A DNA stretch of 64,000 nt from Candidula unifasciata (GCA_905116865.2 CAJHNH020002019.1:60001-124000), one strand, 5' to 3'; numbered from the stretch's first letter, positions 43,650 through 57,004 are shown. Notes: generated from the sequence alone by a model not told the origin. Program-made: numbers and translations.

Positions 43650-44230
43650 ATGGCAGATGCTGAAACTTGTGGTCACGAGATACTAGCGATAGGGGACGCT
43701 AACGCTGCCACTAGCTTCGAGGGGAAGCTGCACTTGAGTAAAGGTTTTGTGAATGGTCATGAATGTTCAATTCTAAGAGACACTTATGCGACTGTGTTAG
43801 GTATCCAAAAGAGTCTATTAAAGCCCTGCAATTACACAGGATAGAACATTATATTCCGTACTTTATCGTGTACTAAAGAAGGTACGAGGTGGCATAGGAT
43901 AACCTCAAGTCAGCGTATTTCTGTAGAAGCAGCAAGTTTGCTGAATTGTTAGACCCGGTCGCCGTCGTGATTCTGCGTAATTGTAAAAATATCAAACTTC
44001 TGTCTGAAAGTGAGGTATTACCGTGGTAGAGTGATAATGTTGCGTGTAATGTTGTTACAAGACAACACACATGTAAAGAAAATGATGTGAGAAAGCGTGA
44101 GAGGATAGATAATATTTTACACCTTGCTAATTCTGATCCATCAAATGTAACAAATGAGTTCATCTCAGAAACTGTTGCGTTTAAGCAACACAGACATTGT
44201 TGCAGACCGTGTAAACCAGATCTAAAAACA
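43650..44230 (+). pseudogene. Aspartic protease region of the LTR retrotransposon, dead
   Basis: GKLHLSKGFVNGHECSILRD is followed by TYAT where the catalytic D-T/S-G triad is expected, so the glycine is lost. VVTRQHTCKENDV and a TNEFISETVAF segment downstream fit the Gypsy region between protease and RT. Several stops interrupt it. Confidence 0.6.
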
Positions 44231-46826
44231 TGTTTGCCAAGTGGGCACTACTTTTAAAAAACAAGTTTGAAAGAACCCACATCAATATGATCTACAATTT
44301 GACTGATCTGTTAAGTCGTCTATTATGACTATGACGTCTATATCCACAACTGTACTGTACAAGAAAGAAACATTTTCGATCTATGATGATGATGCAGTGT
44401 TCAACAACTTTTATTGCAGAATAATTAACACAAACAAAAAAATCTGTATACATTGACATGATATGTTGTCTCCCTGTCTGAAGGCAATGATGCAGTACAC
44501 CTACTGCTAATACACAATTTTCATCGATTGCAGATATAACAAGATTGCATTCAAAAGTGAAAGATAAAGTTAGCAGGTCTGATGAATATTAGGAAATGGG
44601 AAAAGCATGTGTTCATTTTAAGACAGTCAATGTAGAAATATACAAACAGCAAGATGAGAAGGTACTGCATCCAAAAACCAACATTACAAAAGACATTAAA
44701 CCGAGCGTACCTACATCAAGAACATTTCAATAATATAATTAAATGTTGACTTTGTGCTAGACGTTTCAGGAAAGAAATATTCGTATTTCAGAAATACCAA
44801 AGAAGTAGCAAAACTTGATGTATCGCCTTCAACAATAATGTGAACTCTTACGGTTGCAAGAACTTATCTGATATGACATGCAAGATGTCAAATGCATAGT
44901 TATAGAATTTAAGGCGAAGTTAGAACAATATACAACTGAAGATTAAAATTCAAGGAAACTGCACTTTTGAACAATGAAAGCATTTAACTTATTCATTTGA
45001 ACACCCTGGAAATTCAAATAAAGTGTTACTGCAACAAAAGTTGAATCGTCAGTTACATTGGATCTTAACGTCAGCGACTGGATCATCATTAACGTAGAGT
45101 ATGACTGATGAGTGAATGTGAATTAAAAGTGAACGAAAGGACAGATGACACGTGGTGACAAGAGAAATATTCACGTCACTACGATACATTAATGTAAAAT
45201 AGGATCATGATCTTATATATTCAGTTGATTACATATGTTATGTTCTATTCGTTAAATGTTATCTATGTTATGTGTTAAATGTAATCATAAATTAATTTCC
45301 TGTTGATTACATATGTGATGTCATATTCGTTAAATGTTATCAATGTTATCTGATCGTGAATTGACATATTATGTGTATTTTATTACATGTTATTTATGGT
45401 ATGTGTTAACTGTGATTATGTGATATTTTTTGTATGTTACACACTGCAGGTTTTTCATCTATATTTTCCAGATTCATCAATTATATCAAGGTCTTGTAGT
45501 GAAATATTTTGTATCCATGTTGCAAATTGGATATACACCTTGTATTTTTTTTTTATGAAATGTAAATTTTTGGGTTGATTTTTCAGCTTGGAAATGTATT
45601 TTTTTCTCTGGTGATTTTCTTTTTCGGTTTTCAATACTTAATGTTTCTATTTTCTTCTTATCGTTAAAGTTAAACTATAACTTATACAATTTTGCAGGTT
45701 TGCATTTCAAACATTTCTCCGTGAGTAACTGTCAGTTAAATGTGACAGGTTGGTTGTTGAGAGGTCAACCACACATTTGGTTTCTGTGGATGGCACCGCA
45801 ATAGTCAACTAGTTACATGTAGTATATTTTATGTAATAAAAAAAAATTATGTAAGGTCGAGACTAGTTAGGTAAAAAGAAGTGTTGACACTAGGAAAACG
45901 ACATGGTAACATAATATTTGAAACAATTTGTACTTTTTTTTTCATGGTTTTGTTTATGTAATTTTGTAGTAGATTTTAATGAAAATATATTTTTTTTTTT
46001 TAAATTTGTGTGTGTTTTTTTTTAAAATAAGAAACATATAAACCATATTTTAAATTTAAGTATAGTTAGACGAAATTGTTGTTCCAGAGAAGTTGTCACT
46101 GAGTTTGGATGAATGTGATAGAAACCTGGTACATTAAGAGAAGTTTCATGTTACAGGTGACATTGTCCATGAGTGTTGCAAATATGTCTTACAGGCCACA
46201 CTTGTGTTTCTATATACTACACTTTATGTCAAGAGGTATGACATGTGTCAGTGGCAGGAAGTGCTAGGTAATTTTAGACACATTATTCGACAGAATGTCA
46301 GGGAGTCGGGATGATTTTTTCAGAACCATTGAAGGATGATGTCTGTGACGGCTATTGTTATGTTCTCAATGGCGTACAACTCGCACGAGAGTGGGGTTGG
46401 GTTCGTGTGGGTCCCGGGCGTTTATAGTCCACTCACACTATTCTATAATTAGTCCTAACCTCTATGACTAGAAAGTGTCAGGTAGTAGTGGCGTACTTGT
46501 GACATGTTGTGATAATATGGTTAACCTAATGGATTAGTGTTGTCCTTGCTTATCTACATGTCATATAGGGATGTAAAGATACGTTGTTCTCTGGTGACTG
46601 ACTCATTAGGAAACATGCCAGATCTATGTTGACGATAGGAACTTTCATAACTGGATCTTGACAATAATTAGGTGAAGGAAGCAGGATATCTTGAGATGTA
46701 CTGAAATGAATGTAGACACAATTCTGTCGACATCCCATACCCATGTAGAGATACTTGACTCCAGACGTAGACATGTTACGTAGACGTCCGTCATCAGGAA
46801 GTATCTGTCCAAAAAGGAGGGGTGGA
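44231..46826. other. Rest of LTR element interior, no pol domain recognised
   Basis: AT-rich sequence without usable frames. Near 45220-45420 it holds degenerate roughly 90-bp repeats around GATTACATATGTKATGT and TTCGTTAAATGTTATC. It ends in a purine-rich tract before the 3' LTR. RT motifs were looked for and not seen. Confidence 0.55.
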
Positions 46827-47721
46827 TGTCAGGATTCGCCCTGTTATGGGACAGATCAGTACGATAATGACTAATCTCATCATCGTACCCTGCGACCCTC
46901 TGCTGCAACTCAGTGAGTGTATTCTCACGTATAAACGAGCATGTACTTTTGTCGCTAAACGTAGCTTGATCAATGACCAGCAGACTTCACGAAGGTTTTT
47001 GACCACTGAGTGAACTCAGGAACCGAGAACAAAACGGGTGTGCAGGCTAGACTCTGGACATTCTGGACGGGACACTGGACGCTTGCTTGTATGACTGCTG
47101 TGTAGCTTGACGTGGTACGAGAGTTTAGATTGTGCTAGATTTAGTGACAGTTCGTTTTGACTTGAAGAAATGTACCAGTGTAGTTATTAGCTGTAACGCG
47201 TTCTGTTCGTAGTGTCATTAAATGTATTTAATTCGTTACAGAGTAGATACCATTTGTTCTAGTTAGATCTCAGTTAATATTTCATGTAAGGTAGTAGCTA
47301 GACTATGTCAGTAGTTGTAACTATAAGCCAGACCATGCATTGTTGGTGGCGTTAGCACTGTCGACGCAACTAGGCCTGCACGTGGTGTGTGCCATAGCGT
47401 CTTTGGCATCGGGAGACAGTGGGTTGAGCTGGCGCTGTACGGGAGAGTGGTAGCGGCTCAGAGCTTATTTCAAGAACGTGGAAAGACACCTCTAAGCGAT
47501 TTCAAAGTTAGACGCGGCCTGGTTTCAGGATAAGGAGCGCTACCCCTCCTGGGGGGGGGGTGGGGGTGGGGTTTCTTCTCGATATAGTTTCTTGATAATA
47601 AAGATTGTGTGTGTATGGCAACTAGTGTTTTGGTTTGAGTGTGTTTGTCAACGGTGTTTTCCTGTCATTAGCCTATAGCAGAGCCAGTGGAATCGAACCC
47701 TAGACAATTAGGTTCCTGACA
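46827..47721 (+). repeat. 3' LTR
   Basis: It begins TGTCAGGATTCGCC and ends GGTTCCTGACA. It has one copy of the 38-bp unit that is expanded in the LTR at 62925 (near 47085-47122), an AATAAA near 47596, and a G run near 47552. It is closely similar to the 5' LTR, with a few small indels. Confidence 0.9.
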
Positions 47722-48459
47722 CATTGTGAAATTATTAAAGAAGTCATGCAGATATTTAAGAGTTAAAATTTAAGTTGTATCCTCAAAGCATAAACCGCAT
47801 CACGTTTATATTGTGAAAGGCGTCATTTGGTTTGTATATACACAAAATGTACATTTCTTTCAGGATCTCTGAGGCGAAGTGGTCAGTTTGCTTCGTGCTT
47901 TGACAGGCATGGGTTCGTTTCGTTCTGTTCAAGAGTAATGAAAATGTTGGGGGAGACGGCAGTAAAGTTAATAGCAAGAAATTCCTGTGAAATGTGACTA
48001 AAAGGCTTAACGAAACTGGAAAGCAGAAAAAAAAAACGTGCACAAAACAACACAAAACAAAGTCTCCGCCGGTGGCCTTTCTCAAAAAATTAATGAACTA
48101 CACAACATAACAAAGAGAGTATTCAAATCTCTTAGGGGCAACTTGAAAAAAAAAAACGAACTTGATGTGGAGTGAATGAAAAACACTAAAATAAACGAAG
48201 GTGCAAAAAAAAAAAAAATACTCAAAGAATTAAAAAAATTACTCTTGTTAATATATAATATAATAGTAGGAAAAAAAAAGAGTTAACGGAATCCTTATGA
48301 TATATAAATGGCACTGATAAGAGGTATAAATAAAGTAATAATATTAAAAAAAAATTATTAAAATTTAAAAAAAAAAAAAAATTTAAAATTTGATAATAGT
48401 AAAACAGTTTAGATGAAGGTATGTTGGACAATGATCCCACCCGGACTAAGAACAGCTAG

Positions 48460-49700
48460 GCTGTGGATAAGATTTTCCAAATTGAGGCGCGTGGTACAAT
48501 CGCCAGAGATTTTAATGCTGTGACAGCTATATCAACTTTACCTCTGTGGTCAGAGCTAATAAAATGGAGAGGGATGTGTTTAGATGTCTTCTGGTCAATA
48601 TCGATGAGGTGTTCCCTGAATACGAATAATACGAGTAATAACGGATTTGTATTGGCAGCAAACAGCAGTTATAAAAATTAACAACTGTTTAGGTAAATTT
48701 CAGAGCGTAAAGAGGGGCGTACGACAAGGATGTGTACTATCACCTGATTTATTTTTAAGTATACAGTGAATATATAATGAGATCTTTAATTGATATGTCC
48801 GGAATGGTTGGTGGGCACACTATACACAACTTAGAGTATGCTGATAAACCAGTCTTGATAGCAACAAGTCGGAAAGAACTACAGGAAACGATAAACATTG
48901 TGGTGTTAGAAAGTGGAAGGATGGGCCTCAGTTTAAACAATGGGAAGACAGGGGTAATGGTAGTATCAAAGAAACGAATTACTTCTAAATGTGTAATAAA
49001 ATTCAATGGCGTTTTTTTGGGACAAGTGTATACATTTCAGTATCTGAGCACACGGAAAACATCAGATGGATGATCAATTACTGAAAAAAGAAACAGAATA
49101 GGACAGGCTCAAACTGCACTTTATAAAATGAAGAACATCTTACGCAATATATTGTTGTAATTAATAGTCAAAAAAAGAATTCTTGCTTGCTACATACATC
49201 CAGTTTTAACATATGGCTGTGAATCCTGGACAATCGGTAGGCAGGCTAAACAATTTCTTGAGACCTCGGAGATGTGGTTTTCAGAAAAATGGTTAAAATA
49301 CCTTAAACAGCTAAAAAGAGCAACCAAGACGTTTTGAAAGAGGTGGAAGCCTAAAGACAACTTATCGCATTCATTAGAAGGAGACAGTCATCATTTGTCG
49401 GCAATGCTATGAGAAGAGGGAAAATGGTAAACATTGTGACCACTGGAAAAAATGTGTGGGAGGGATACAGGAAGACAACGAGAGAATAGTACTGACAGTC
49501 TTGTTGCAAAGCATGGAGGTGCTTCTAGAATATTCTAGAAAGTCTCAACTTGCTTACTATGTACTTTCTCATGTAGGATTTTCTAATTATATCTCGATTG
49601 CATCAGATTTCATCATCCTATTCTAAGCAAATATAGTAGTTAAACTGACAGTTGATGTCATAGAAGCTTCTATAAAACAAGTACAATTGCGTTTGCTTTG
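48460..49700 (+). pseudogene. LINE reverse-transcriptase fragment, block C
   Basis: Counterpart of 19500-20018 plus 22455-23160, without the insert. It contains GHTIHNLEYADKPVLIATS, in which the second catalytic aspartate is replaced by lysine. Then come LESGRMGLSLNNGKTGVMVV, VIKFNGVFLGQVYTFQYL and the EMWF-type tail. Multiple stops are present. Confidence 0.82.
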
Positions 49701-49994
49701 ATAGGACCACGACAACAATGATGTCAAATACCATTTACATAACATTTTTGCTAAGACTTTTTGACTTTCTTCTCATCAAGTACTACACAAAATTATATCT
49801 TCCGACAAACAACTGATGACGTCAATTTTTAGTTTTCGCGGGAAGAGAAAGTTACAAAAACTTGTTGATCTCGGTACATCCCGGCTCTGTGTAATAATAG
49901 AACTCCTAACAAACAGGGAATGGCCCTTCCCTGTTACATATGGTTTTCTGGAGCCCCAATGTGGGAAAACAAAATAGACCTATTACTGTATAAA

Positions 49995-50345
49995 AAGTGA
50001 TAGTGAATGTCCACCACGGCCAGCTCCTGCAGTAAGGCCAAACAGGTCTACGGAAATTTCTGTTTTTTTAGGCAGGTCCAGGGCAGGTCAGTTTTTACCA
50101 TTTTTATCGAGCAAATTTGTACACACATGAAACAACAGTTTAGGTAAAATGCTACACATTTTACTGACAATTTTATTATTATTATATTTTCATAATGCTC
50201 ACGTTGCAAGTTAAACAAACTGTAGTGTAAATTGTGTATACATTTACTCGATAACGACGGTGAGCACAGTCTGGCTGTGGATCAGCCCTAAAAAAACGGA
50301 ATTTTCGTAGACCTATTCGGCCTCACTGCTCTAGCAGGCCGTGAT
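49995..50345. repeat. Foldback/MITE-like element, block C copy
   Basis: The arms around GCAGTAAGGCCAAACAGGTC and TATTCGGCCTCACTGCTCTA pair as inverted repeats. Confidence 0.6.
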
Positions 50346-50928
50346 GTCTACTAATCGGAGGTGTTTACTTCAAAGTAGGAGTACATCAGCCTGAAGAACG
50401 AGAAACTAACAATCTACACACAATTAGGACATATCTGTAAAATGGACAAACGCTTAGAACGCAAGTTCTGAAACAGTACTTAAGTCTAGGCGTGAACGAA
50501 TAACTAGAAATTTCCGCCAGAGTTTAAAGCCAGTAAACACTAAAAACAGGAAGTAGCAGGCAACCGTCATCTACAAGCTTTGAATAGCTACGTTCAGTTT
50601 TTCAAATCAATTACGGTTCTCCTTTGTTTCTGAGGGTGTTGTCAGAGTTATGTTTGTGTTCACCCATCGAATACTCAACACTATCCGCTAGAAACCTTAT
50701 TTATGTCCTCATTTAACGCACGCCTGCTTACTGTCCACACGAAACGTGGTTATATAAGTACATTTTTTATTATTATTATGTTTCTCATTTTGCATAAGGC
50801 TACCATTGTTCCCATCTATACAAGTCAAATATAGCTAGGCATTAGTGTTTAGAGATACTACATAAAAAAGTCATATTTACTGATGTTAATATAGCACACG
50901 AAGGTGCAGTAAAATATGCGATAATTTC

Positions 50929-51513
50929 TCAGATGAAAAGGTTTCGAAATGCTTTTCTGTATTTACTACTCATGTGGTAATAAATAAAAATATTAACAGA
51001 GGAGTTCACACCTTCCAACAAAAAACTGAATCCAAGAATAAATTTGGATGTACTAAGATACTTCCCGTGGATTGAAAAAGCAGGCTCAAACGCAATCACT
51101 AGCATTGAGATAGTGGCGGGAACAAAACAAACAATGAACAAAAAAGAAATTATCAGCACCATTTTTGCTACCTTCTCATTACGGCTGGAAATTTTATCAG
51201 CTTGTATATCACTGATTGTTATTCTTCTCCATTGTGTCTGTCTACGCAGTTGAGTTGACAGGATCACAGTGCACAAGGCGACGATTAAAAATGCAACAAA
51301 TGGAACAATGAAATTGTTAATTAAAAAGGTGATCCTCTCCACGTTTTCTTTGTCACCCCGAGGAACAAGTCTAATGATAGATTTGTTTCGAACAGGAGAA
51401 AAGAGCGGTTCAAATCCGTTGACAACGTAAAGAGGAGTAATACTGAACAAGAACACGACGAAAATACACACATTTGCAATGGCAGTTCTACGTGGGCAGA
51501 GGATGCTTTTGAC
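50929..51513 (-). CDS. GPCR copy C, exon 3 (TM4-TM7, stop)
   Basis: Terminal exon, 194 residues after the acceptor at 51514-51515. It has the same features as copy B exon 3: VKSILCPRRTAIANVC, a cysteine-free extracellular loop 2, TM5, LRRQTQWRR, FIVCFVPATI in TM6, and NSSVNIFIYYHM in TM7. Substitutions relative to B lie in TM4 (IYI to LYV), the third loop (two T to I) and the TM6-TM7 region. The frame is fully open. Confidence 0.92.
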   Translation of the reverse strand, partial: VKSILCPRRTAIANVCIFVVFLFSITPLYVVNGFEPLFSPVRNKSIIRLVPRGDKENVERITFLINNFIVPFVAFLIVALCTVILSTQLRRQTQWRRITISDIQADKISSRNEKVAKMVLIISFLFIVCFVPATISMLVIAFEPAFSIHGKYLSTSKFILGFSFLLEGVNSSVNIFIYYHMSSKYRKAFRNLFI

Positions 51514-51939
51514 CTGAAAAGGGGCAAAGATAAATGATAAAGTTTAAGTGATACGTCAAAAAAATTATAATCTCAGATAGCAGAAATTATTCATTTAATC
51601 CTACAATTCTAAAATCAATGTTTTTTTTTTTTTTCTTTTTCAGAATAGTAAACGACTGTTTCATGCTAAACAAATGTGTTATACATTGTCAGCATCATAG
51701 TTGTCCAAAAGAACTGGGATATATCGCTTGGATGTGTACAACAACTGGGTGCAGTGTAATAGTAGGAACGTAGGCTAAATACTTTTTGTCTACACCCTTT
51801 GTGCATCTAGCTTATGATGCCAGGCTCGACATTTTACAACTATGTCAGCACTGGGCGTGTGATCAAGCAGGTCATGGCTTTTTTTTATTATGAGACTGCC
51901 TAGCACACATTTTAGGCTTGATCTGCCTGGGAGCTTCTT

Positions 51940-52150
51940 TTTCTACTTTTTCTTCTTCTTCTTTGGTTCGTTTGAAAAAAAAAATATCCATATCTGCAAT
52001 GTTGTCTCCAGTATGAATTTCACTGTCTTTGTAATTCACTCAGCGCAAAGGTGCCTGGGAGCACAATGTAAGAGGTTTAAATTGTACACACTTTGCCAGA
52101 TCAAATGTAAGCCTACATTATACGTTAGAAAGTTTCTTTTTAATTTGTTT
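51940..52150 (-). pseudogene. Jockey-like LINE fragment, block C copy with internal deletion
   Basis: Compared with 7774-8125, about 170 bp is missing at 52043-52046, where TTCACTCAGCG joins CAAAGGTGCCTGGGAGC. Confidence 0.6.
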
Positions 52151-52959
52151 TTTTTTTTAAACCTCCATGTGTATTGCTTTTTCCATCAATTTTGCCAAAA
52201 ATATTAAGTCACATTAGGTGTGCATGTTATTCATGAGTGATTATTGTGCGGAAAAGATCAAGTAGTCAACACACGAACATACACGAGACTCTTGGTAACC
52301 TGAACACGTATGTACACTCATGTGCACACGCATACGTTTATCTTTTAGTAGTGCTCTGGTATATGTTCTGACCCATTCCACATCCTTCGACTTATACCAA
52401 ATATGGCTATACTAAACATGACCTATGCCAAACGTAAGTTCCTATAGGAAATAAACGGAGAATGATTAATTCGTCCACATGAACAAATATCCTTGTGTTA
52501 TTGGTATATTATTACAGTGACGGATTTTATAAAATAATGTAAACTCTGCTTCATATAAGAATACATAAATACAGAAACAGTTAGATAGGGAAAAAATGAA
52601 CATGTAACCACCTCATTTATTACCATACTAAGAGGAATCGAGTGCCTGCCTAGAAGATGGACCAAGTTGAGTTTCACAAGTTTTAGCATACGAGTCGTAT
52701 TCCAAACAAAGATCGTTTATCTATATGAAGCAATATATTTCGCGTATAAACTTGACGTATACCAAGTCGGCCTTGCTGAAAACGGACGTATACTGAGAAA
52801 TCACTGTATAATTTTATTAGTGTGTGATTGTGATTGAAAATGAATAGATCTAAGAGGTTAAATACAAAACCATTTTATCTTGAATTAGACCAACTGGATA
52901 GACTATTATTATTGAATGGATGAGCCAGTTTAGGATATTAGTCAGTTAATCGGAGATTG

Positions 52960-53160
52960 GGCTAACCTGCCAACTCATATTTGCTCTATTCATGAACCAT
53001 TAAATAATGGCCATAGTCATTTTTTGTAAATGAAATAGTTTCAGCAAGGCCAGTAGTAAACACATGCATTAACTGCATAAAGCAGCCGTCAGAAGTGCCA
53101 ACATAAATCAGTCCGCCACTAAAATTGCAGTTCATCGCCAAAAGAAGCATATGTTAACAT
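52960..53160 (-). repeat. Conserved fragment with open frame, block C copy
   Basis: It reads MLLLAMNCNFSGGLIYVG, then TSDGCFMQLMHVF, parallel to 27757-27569. It is open across the shared portion. Confidence 0.4.
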
Positions 53161-53622
53161 AATTTTGACAGATTAATAAATACACGCAACATCTCATAAG
53201 GCAGTAGTACCACTTCAGTAGCAACATAAAAGTTGCAATGTTATTAATAACGTTTTTCAAGACACATTACACGTTAGGAACTGTCTAGTTGAATTGGTAT
53301 AGGCATTATTAATTAGATATACCCAGCCTTCCATTGTCTATAATTATGCAAATCATCATTGGCATCACGAGCAACAGCATCCTATCTTCATGTTTCGCTG
53401 TTTAATGGGTTTATTTGTGTAAACATTCCAGCATTCAGGACAACCCCAAATTAGCTTTGCCCCTCCATCTTCTCAACATCCAGTAAAGAGGTACTGATGG
53501 TACCCTCTCTCATCTGTATGTTGGAGTTAAGAGTCAGACTCGCAATGCCAGTTTACAATTATAATTCACTGAGAATGAATTTTCCTAACAAACACAGGTA
53601 ATGGTCACCTGTTTACACTTAC

Positions 53623-53837
53623 CTTTAACGGAGCGACTATGCTGATGCATTTTTCCAGTGTAATCATAGCTGTGATACAGCTACTCACTCGGGTGAATGC
53701 GAAATATGGCATTGAGAATGCCAGATAACAAACATCGACGCTCTCAAAAGGAAGATCTGCCTCGCTGAATGCAGGGGTCAAAATGATGCAAAAACACACC
53801 ATTAATATGAGGCTGCAGAGGTCAGACACGGATAAAC
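53623..53837 (-). CDS. GPCR copy C, exon 2 (TM2-TM3)
   Basis: A 215-nt exon with the same splice sites as copy B. It reads LSVSDLCSLILMVCF, then FSEADLPFESVDVC and TRVSSCITAMITLEKC, ending SIVAPLK in phase 0. Only a few residues differ from B (for example YFAFT for YFSFT). Confidence 0.92.
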
Positions 53838-55349
53838 CTAGACGAACAAAGAATACAAACACGATATTAATTAAAAAACAAAATGGATGCTATCGGCATT
53901 AAAAGATTTAAAGCCCCGTTATTATTGATAATAATACGAAAGTCATTTCAATGTTTAAAACATCATGGCCATAATGTACTTTGCCGGGCTTTTATGCTTC
54001 GTCATCTCACACGGTCATAATAATTACGGACCAGGTCCATGTCTCTGTCTAGCTCAATCCATATAGCAAAGCAATCCAGCCATTTTTTCCTTTACCTTTT
54101 TTCTGCTCTTTCCATCAGTTTCACCAGCCGTTACAAGGTTCTCGGGTTCTCCTTCTCATTGTCCACATGTCTTCTTCCACATGTCCGGGAAAAAAAAAAC
54201 AATTGAACATCATGGCACACGGGTAGTAACTAATAAGTGCTTCGTTCTACTTCTAACTAAAGTCTGAGTCCGAAGTAGCTCAGCTCTGTAGCACCGGCGA
54301 GGATCCTGAAATATTTTGGGTAGAATTTTAACTCAAAATGTTGCACGTGGAGCGCCGCTAGGCTATTATTTTTGATTTCCAACTGATAAAGATATGCGCA
54401 ACAATACATAAGGACGTCCGAGCTCACTACCCAGAAACCAAAAGAAATTATTCGAAAAATCCCAGCATTCATAGGGGCCTGAACATGGGACTTCTAGCAT
54501 TGGAGGGTGACGCAATACCTCCAGACCACGAAGTTCACCCCCCCCCCCCCCCCCCCTCAGGGAAAAAAAAGAAGAAAAAGAAAAAGAAATCACAAACAGA
54601 AACTTGATGGCGTGTGTGTGTTTCATTTTTCGAAAAACACCGACTGTTTACGACTAATTTTTCTAATCAGTTTACAACTTTCTTTATGAATACCTCTTTT
54701 TTTTTTTTTTTTTTCATTCCATGCTATTCTTATATACTCAAAGATCACATCTCGGCTGCGAGAGTTCACTAAAGGCATAGGACGAAAGTTAAATGCATTC
54801 AATATACAGTATATATGTTAAGGAATTCATGAAGCCAAAATCTCAGACAAATGTCTAGACAGTCCCTGCTCCAACCACTGTAAGATATGTAAGCTGGCGA
54901 TATATCCGGCTTATCAGGAAAAGAAGAGAACAAAAAATCACTAATCTGGCATAAACATTGTAAACACTTATATTCAGAAAAAACTTGGGAGGGGGATGGT
55001 AGGGTATTCAATTGAAACCCTCAGGCTTAATTATTTGAGAAGACGAAAGGTGATGATAATAATTCCTTCGCAACCCTGCAAGGATTGCATAAGAAAGAAC
55101 GGAATAAAGGACTAGAGTGCGAACCCCACAGGACGTATAATAGCACACACAAAATAGCGATTACAAATTACATCTTCTTCCTCTTGTCGTTCACCAACTG
55201 TAAACTCCAGCAGATTGTTCTGGTTGTTCGTCCACTTCTGGGCTTTTGTCTTTTTCTAGAATTAAGTTCTCCTTGCAGATCCGTTTTACAGAGTTAACTT
55301 AGGCGAATGCAGGCTGCTTTTTATTCTCTTCTCAGGCAGATTGACTCCG

Positions 55350-56990
55350 TTTTCATATGAAACAATAATTAGTGGAATTTTACAAAATGCATGTTTGGGT
55401 GGAGGGCAGTGGGTTTATTTACTCAACCCCACCACCTCTTTCCCACAATAAACCCCTGAAACACACACGGCCCAATTAACTAATCAAATAATATAATTCT
55501 CTTCTTAACTAGTATACGTTCCATACCTTGAAGTTTGTTTAGCATTCAGGTCTAACAGTGTATTTTGTAGATCAGTGGAAAATATGTACATAAAGCTGTC
55601 ATTATATTATCATGCTAGGTTACTTGCGTGTCCTTTACAGGACACAAAATCAACCTCGGCATTTCTGGGCAAGTTTACGTCCATTAGTTTGCAGTGCTCT
55701 CTGGATGGTCGGCTTCTCGATACCACTGTCGAAACCATCATGCTAGCTATCCCTAATTCCTAGGACATTTTATAGTATTGGTTAACGACCACCACTAACT
55801 GGAAGTTTTCCTGAAAACAAACGGTTCTGATGGTTCAGAAACAGTGTTTTCGTTAAATTCAACAGTTTAGTTATAAAGTAACAATGATCTTGTTCAGGTC
55901 GTTGGCGCAAAAAGTATACAGTCAAATAAGTACGTAATGCAGCCACCCTATTATGTCATAATAATAAACGCATTCTCCTATTTAACTTTCTTCTTTCGTA
56001 TTCCACCATACAGTTTTTATTTTTATTTTTGTACAAGTGAACGTAAGAAGACTGTAACCGTAAAAATGTATGTTGTCCTTGAGCCTTCTCGGTCTATGAT
56101 ACGATTAATTGTTGCACAGTTGGAGTGACCCAACATAACCATCTCATAACATACAGAGCGTCGCTGGGTCCCATTGTTGACTGTTTAATTGAAGACTCCG
56201 CTCCCCCACCCCTCCCCCCAATCCCCAACATTAAATAACGCACTTACGTAATGTTTTCATATCTAAGATTTTATTTAGTTAGCCCCATTTTGTGTCATGG
56301 TTTTCTTGGTGTTTCTCCTACCCCCGTCTTTCGTATTGGGCACCGTCAGACAAAGGCCAGTGATCTTAGCAGTACAATCACTGAGTCTCTTATTATACTG
56401 GCAGCCCGGGAGAGCCTAATCTTCTCAAGATGCTAGTTCATCTCCTTATCCTGTATCATCGCCCATGCATCACTTAGAGATGCATTCTTTTTCTTTAAAC
56501 CTGACTCTCTACCTTTCTTCTCCACGTGTGTTTGGTCTGCCTTCCATCCTGTGGGTTCCACTGCAAACACATTATAGTTATATTATTCTCATGGATTTTC
56601 AGCATGTGTCCTCTCCAACGTCAGCGTTTTTTCTACTTTACCTCTTGTTCTTTGGGACTCATTAGCTGTTCGCCAAATCCTGGAATGTAGCCTTGTTTTA
56701 GAATTTGAGAGTTGCTTACATTCACATCTGTTTAACAAATCCTTCGTATCTGTATGCATGCTGTTGTTTCTTCGCCTCTCTGGCATATACACTTCGAATT
56801 GTCCACATACTCATCCCTGGGAATGTATTGTAGAAGGCTCATTTGACCAAAAATAAAACTGTCACTACTGTCTGCATGTACCACATTTGATGGCGGTATA
56901 GACAGGGCTTTTGTGGGCATTAGAATTTAAGCCGCATGGCTTGTGCTGTGCAGGTTTGTTTAATCCCCCCCCACCCCTGACCCCCCCAAA
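55350..56990. other. Intron 1 of copy C, no gene recognised
   Basis: Homologous to 31740-33390 in B. It includes a reverse family 2 repeat near 56650-56790. Confidence 0.4.
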
Positions 56991-57004
56991 AAAAAACTGC
57001 AATC

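Larger units (their letters stand above)
40497..47721 (+). mobile_element. LTR retrotransposon (Gypsy-like), pol not recognisable
   Basis: A 7.2-kb element flanked by TATTG (40492-40496) and CATTG (47722-47726), which fit a 5-bp target-site duplication with one change. The LTRs are about 855 and 895 bp. The 3' LTR starts TGTCAGGA and ends TCCTGACA, a perfect terminal inverted repeat. A candidate primer-binding site (TGGAATCCAGCG, 41354-41365) follows the 5' LTR. A polypurine tract (AAAAAGGAGGGG, 46811-46822) precedes the 3' LTR. Gag and a dead protease are visible, but RT, RNase H and integrase are not. The empty site is preserved in block A at 15857-15861. Confidence 0.88.
18818..47790. repeat. 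Segmental duplication block B (GPCR copy B)
   Basis: Second paralogous block. Its left part (18818-20018, then 22455-23390) matches the left part of block C (47788-49900). Its middle carries intact GPCR copy B. Its right part (34900-40496) matches block C (58500-62924). The block is enlarged by an insert at 20019-22454, a LINE tail at 24102-24655, a SINE at 38097-38273 and an LTR retrotransposon at 40497-47721. The junction to C is the sequence after the 3' LTR, which also matches 15861-15912 in block A. Confidence 0.8.
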
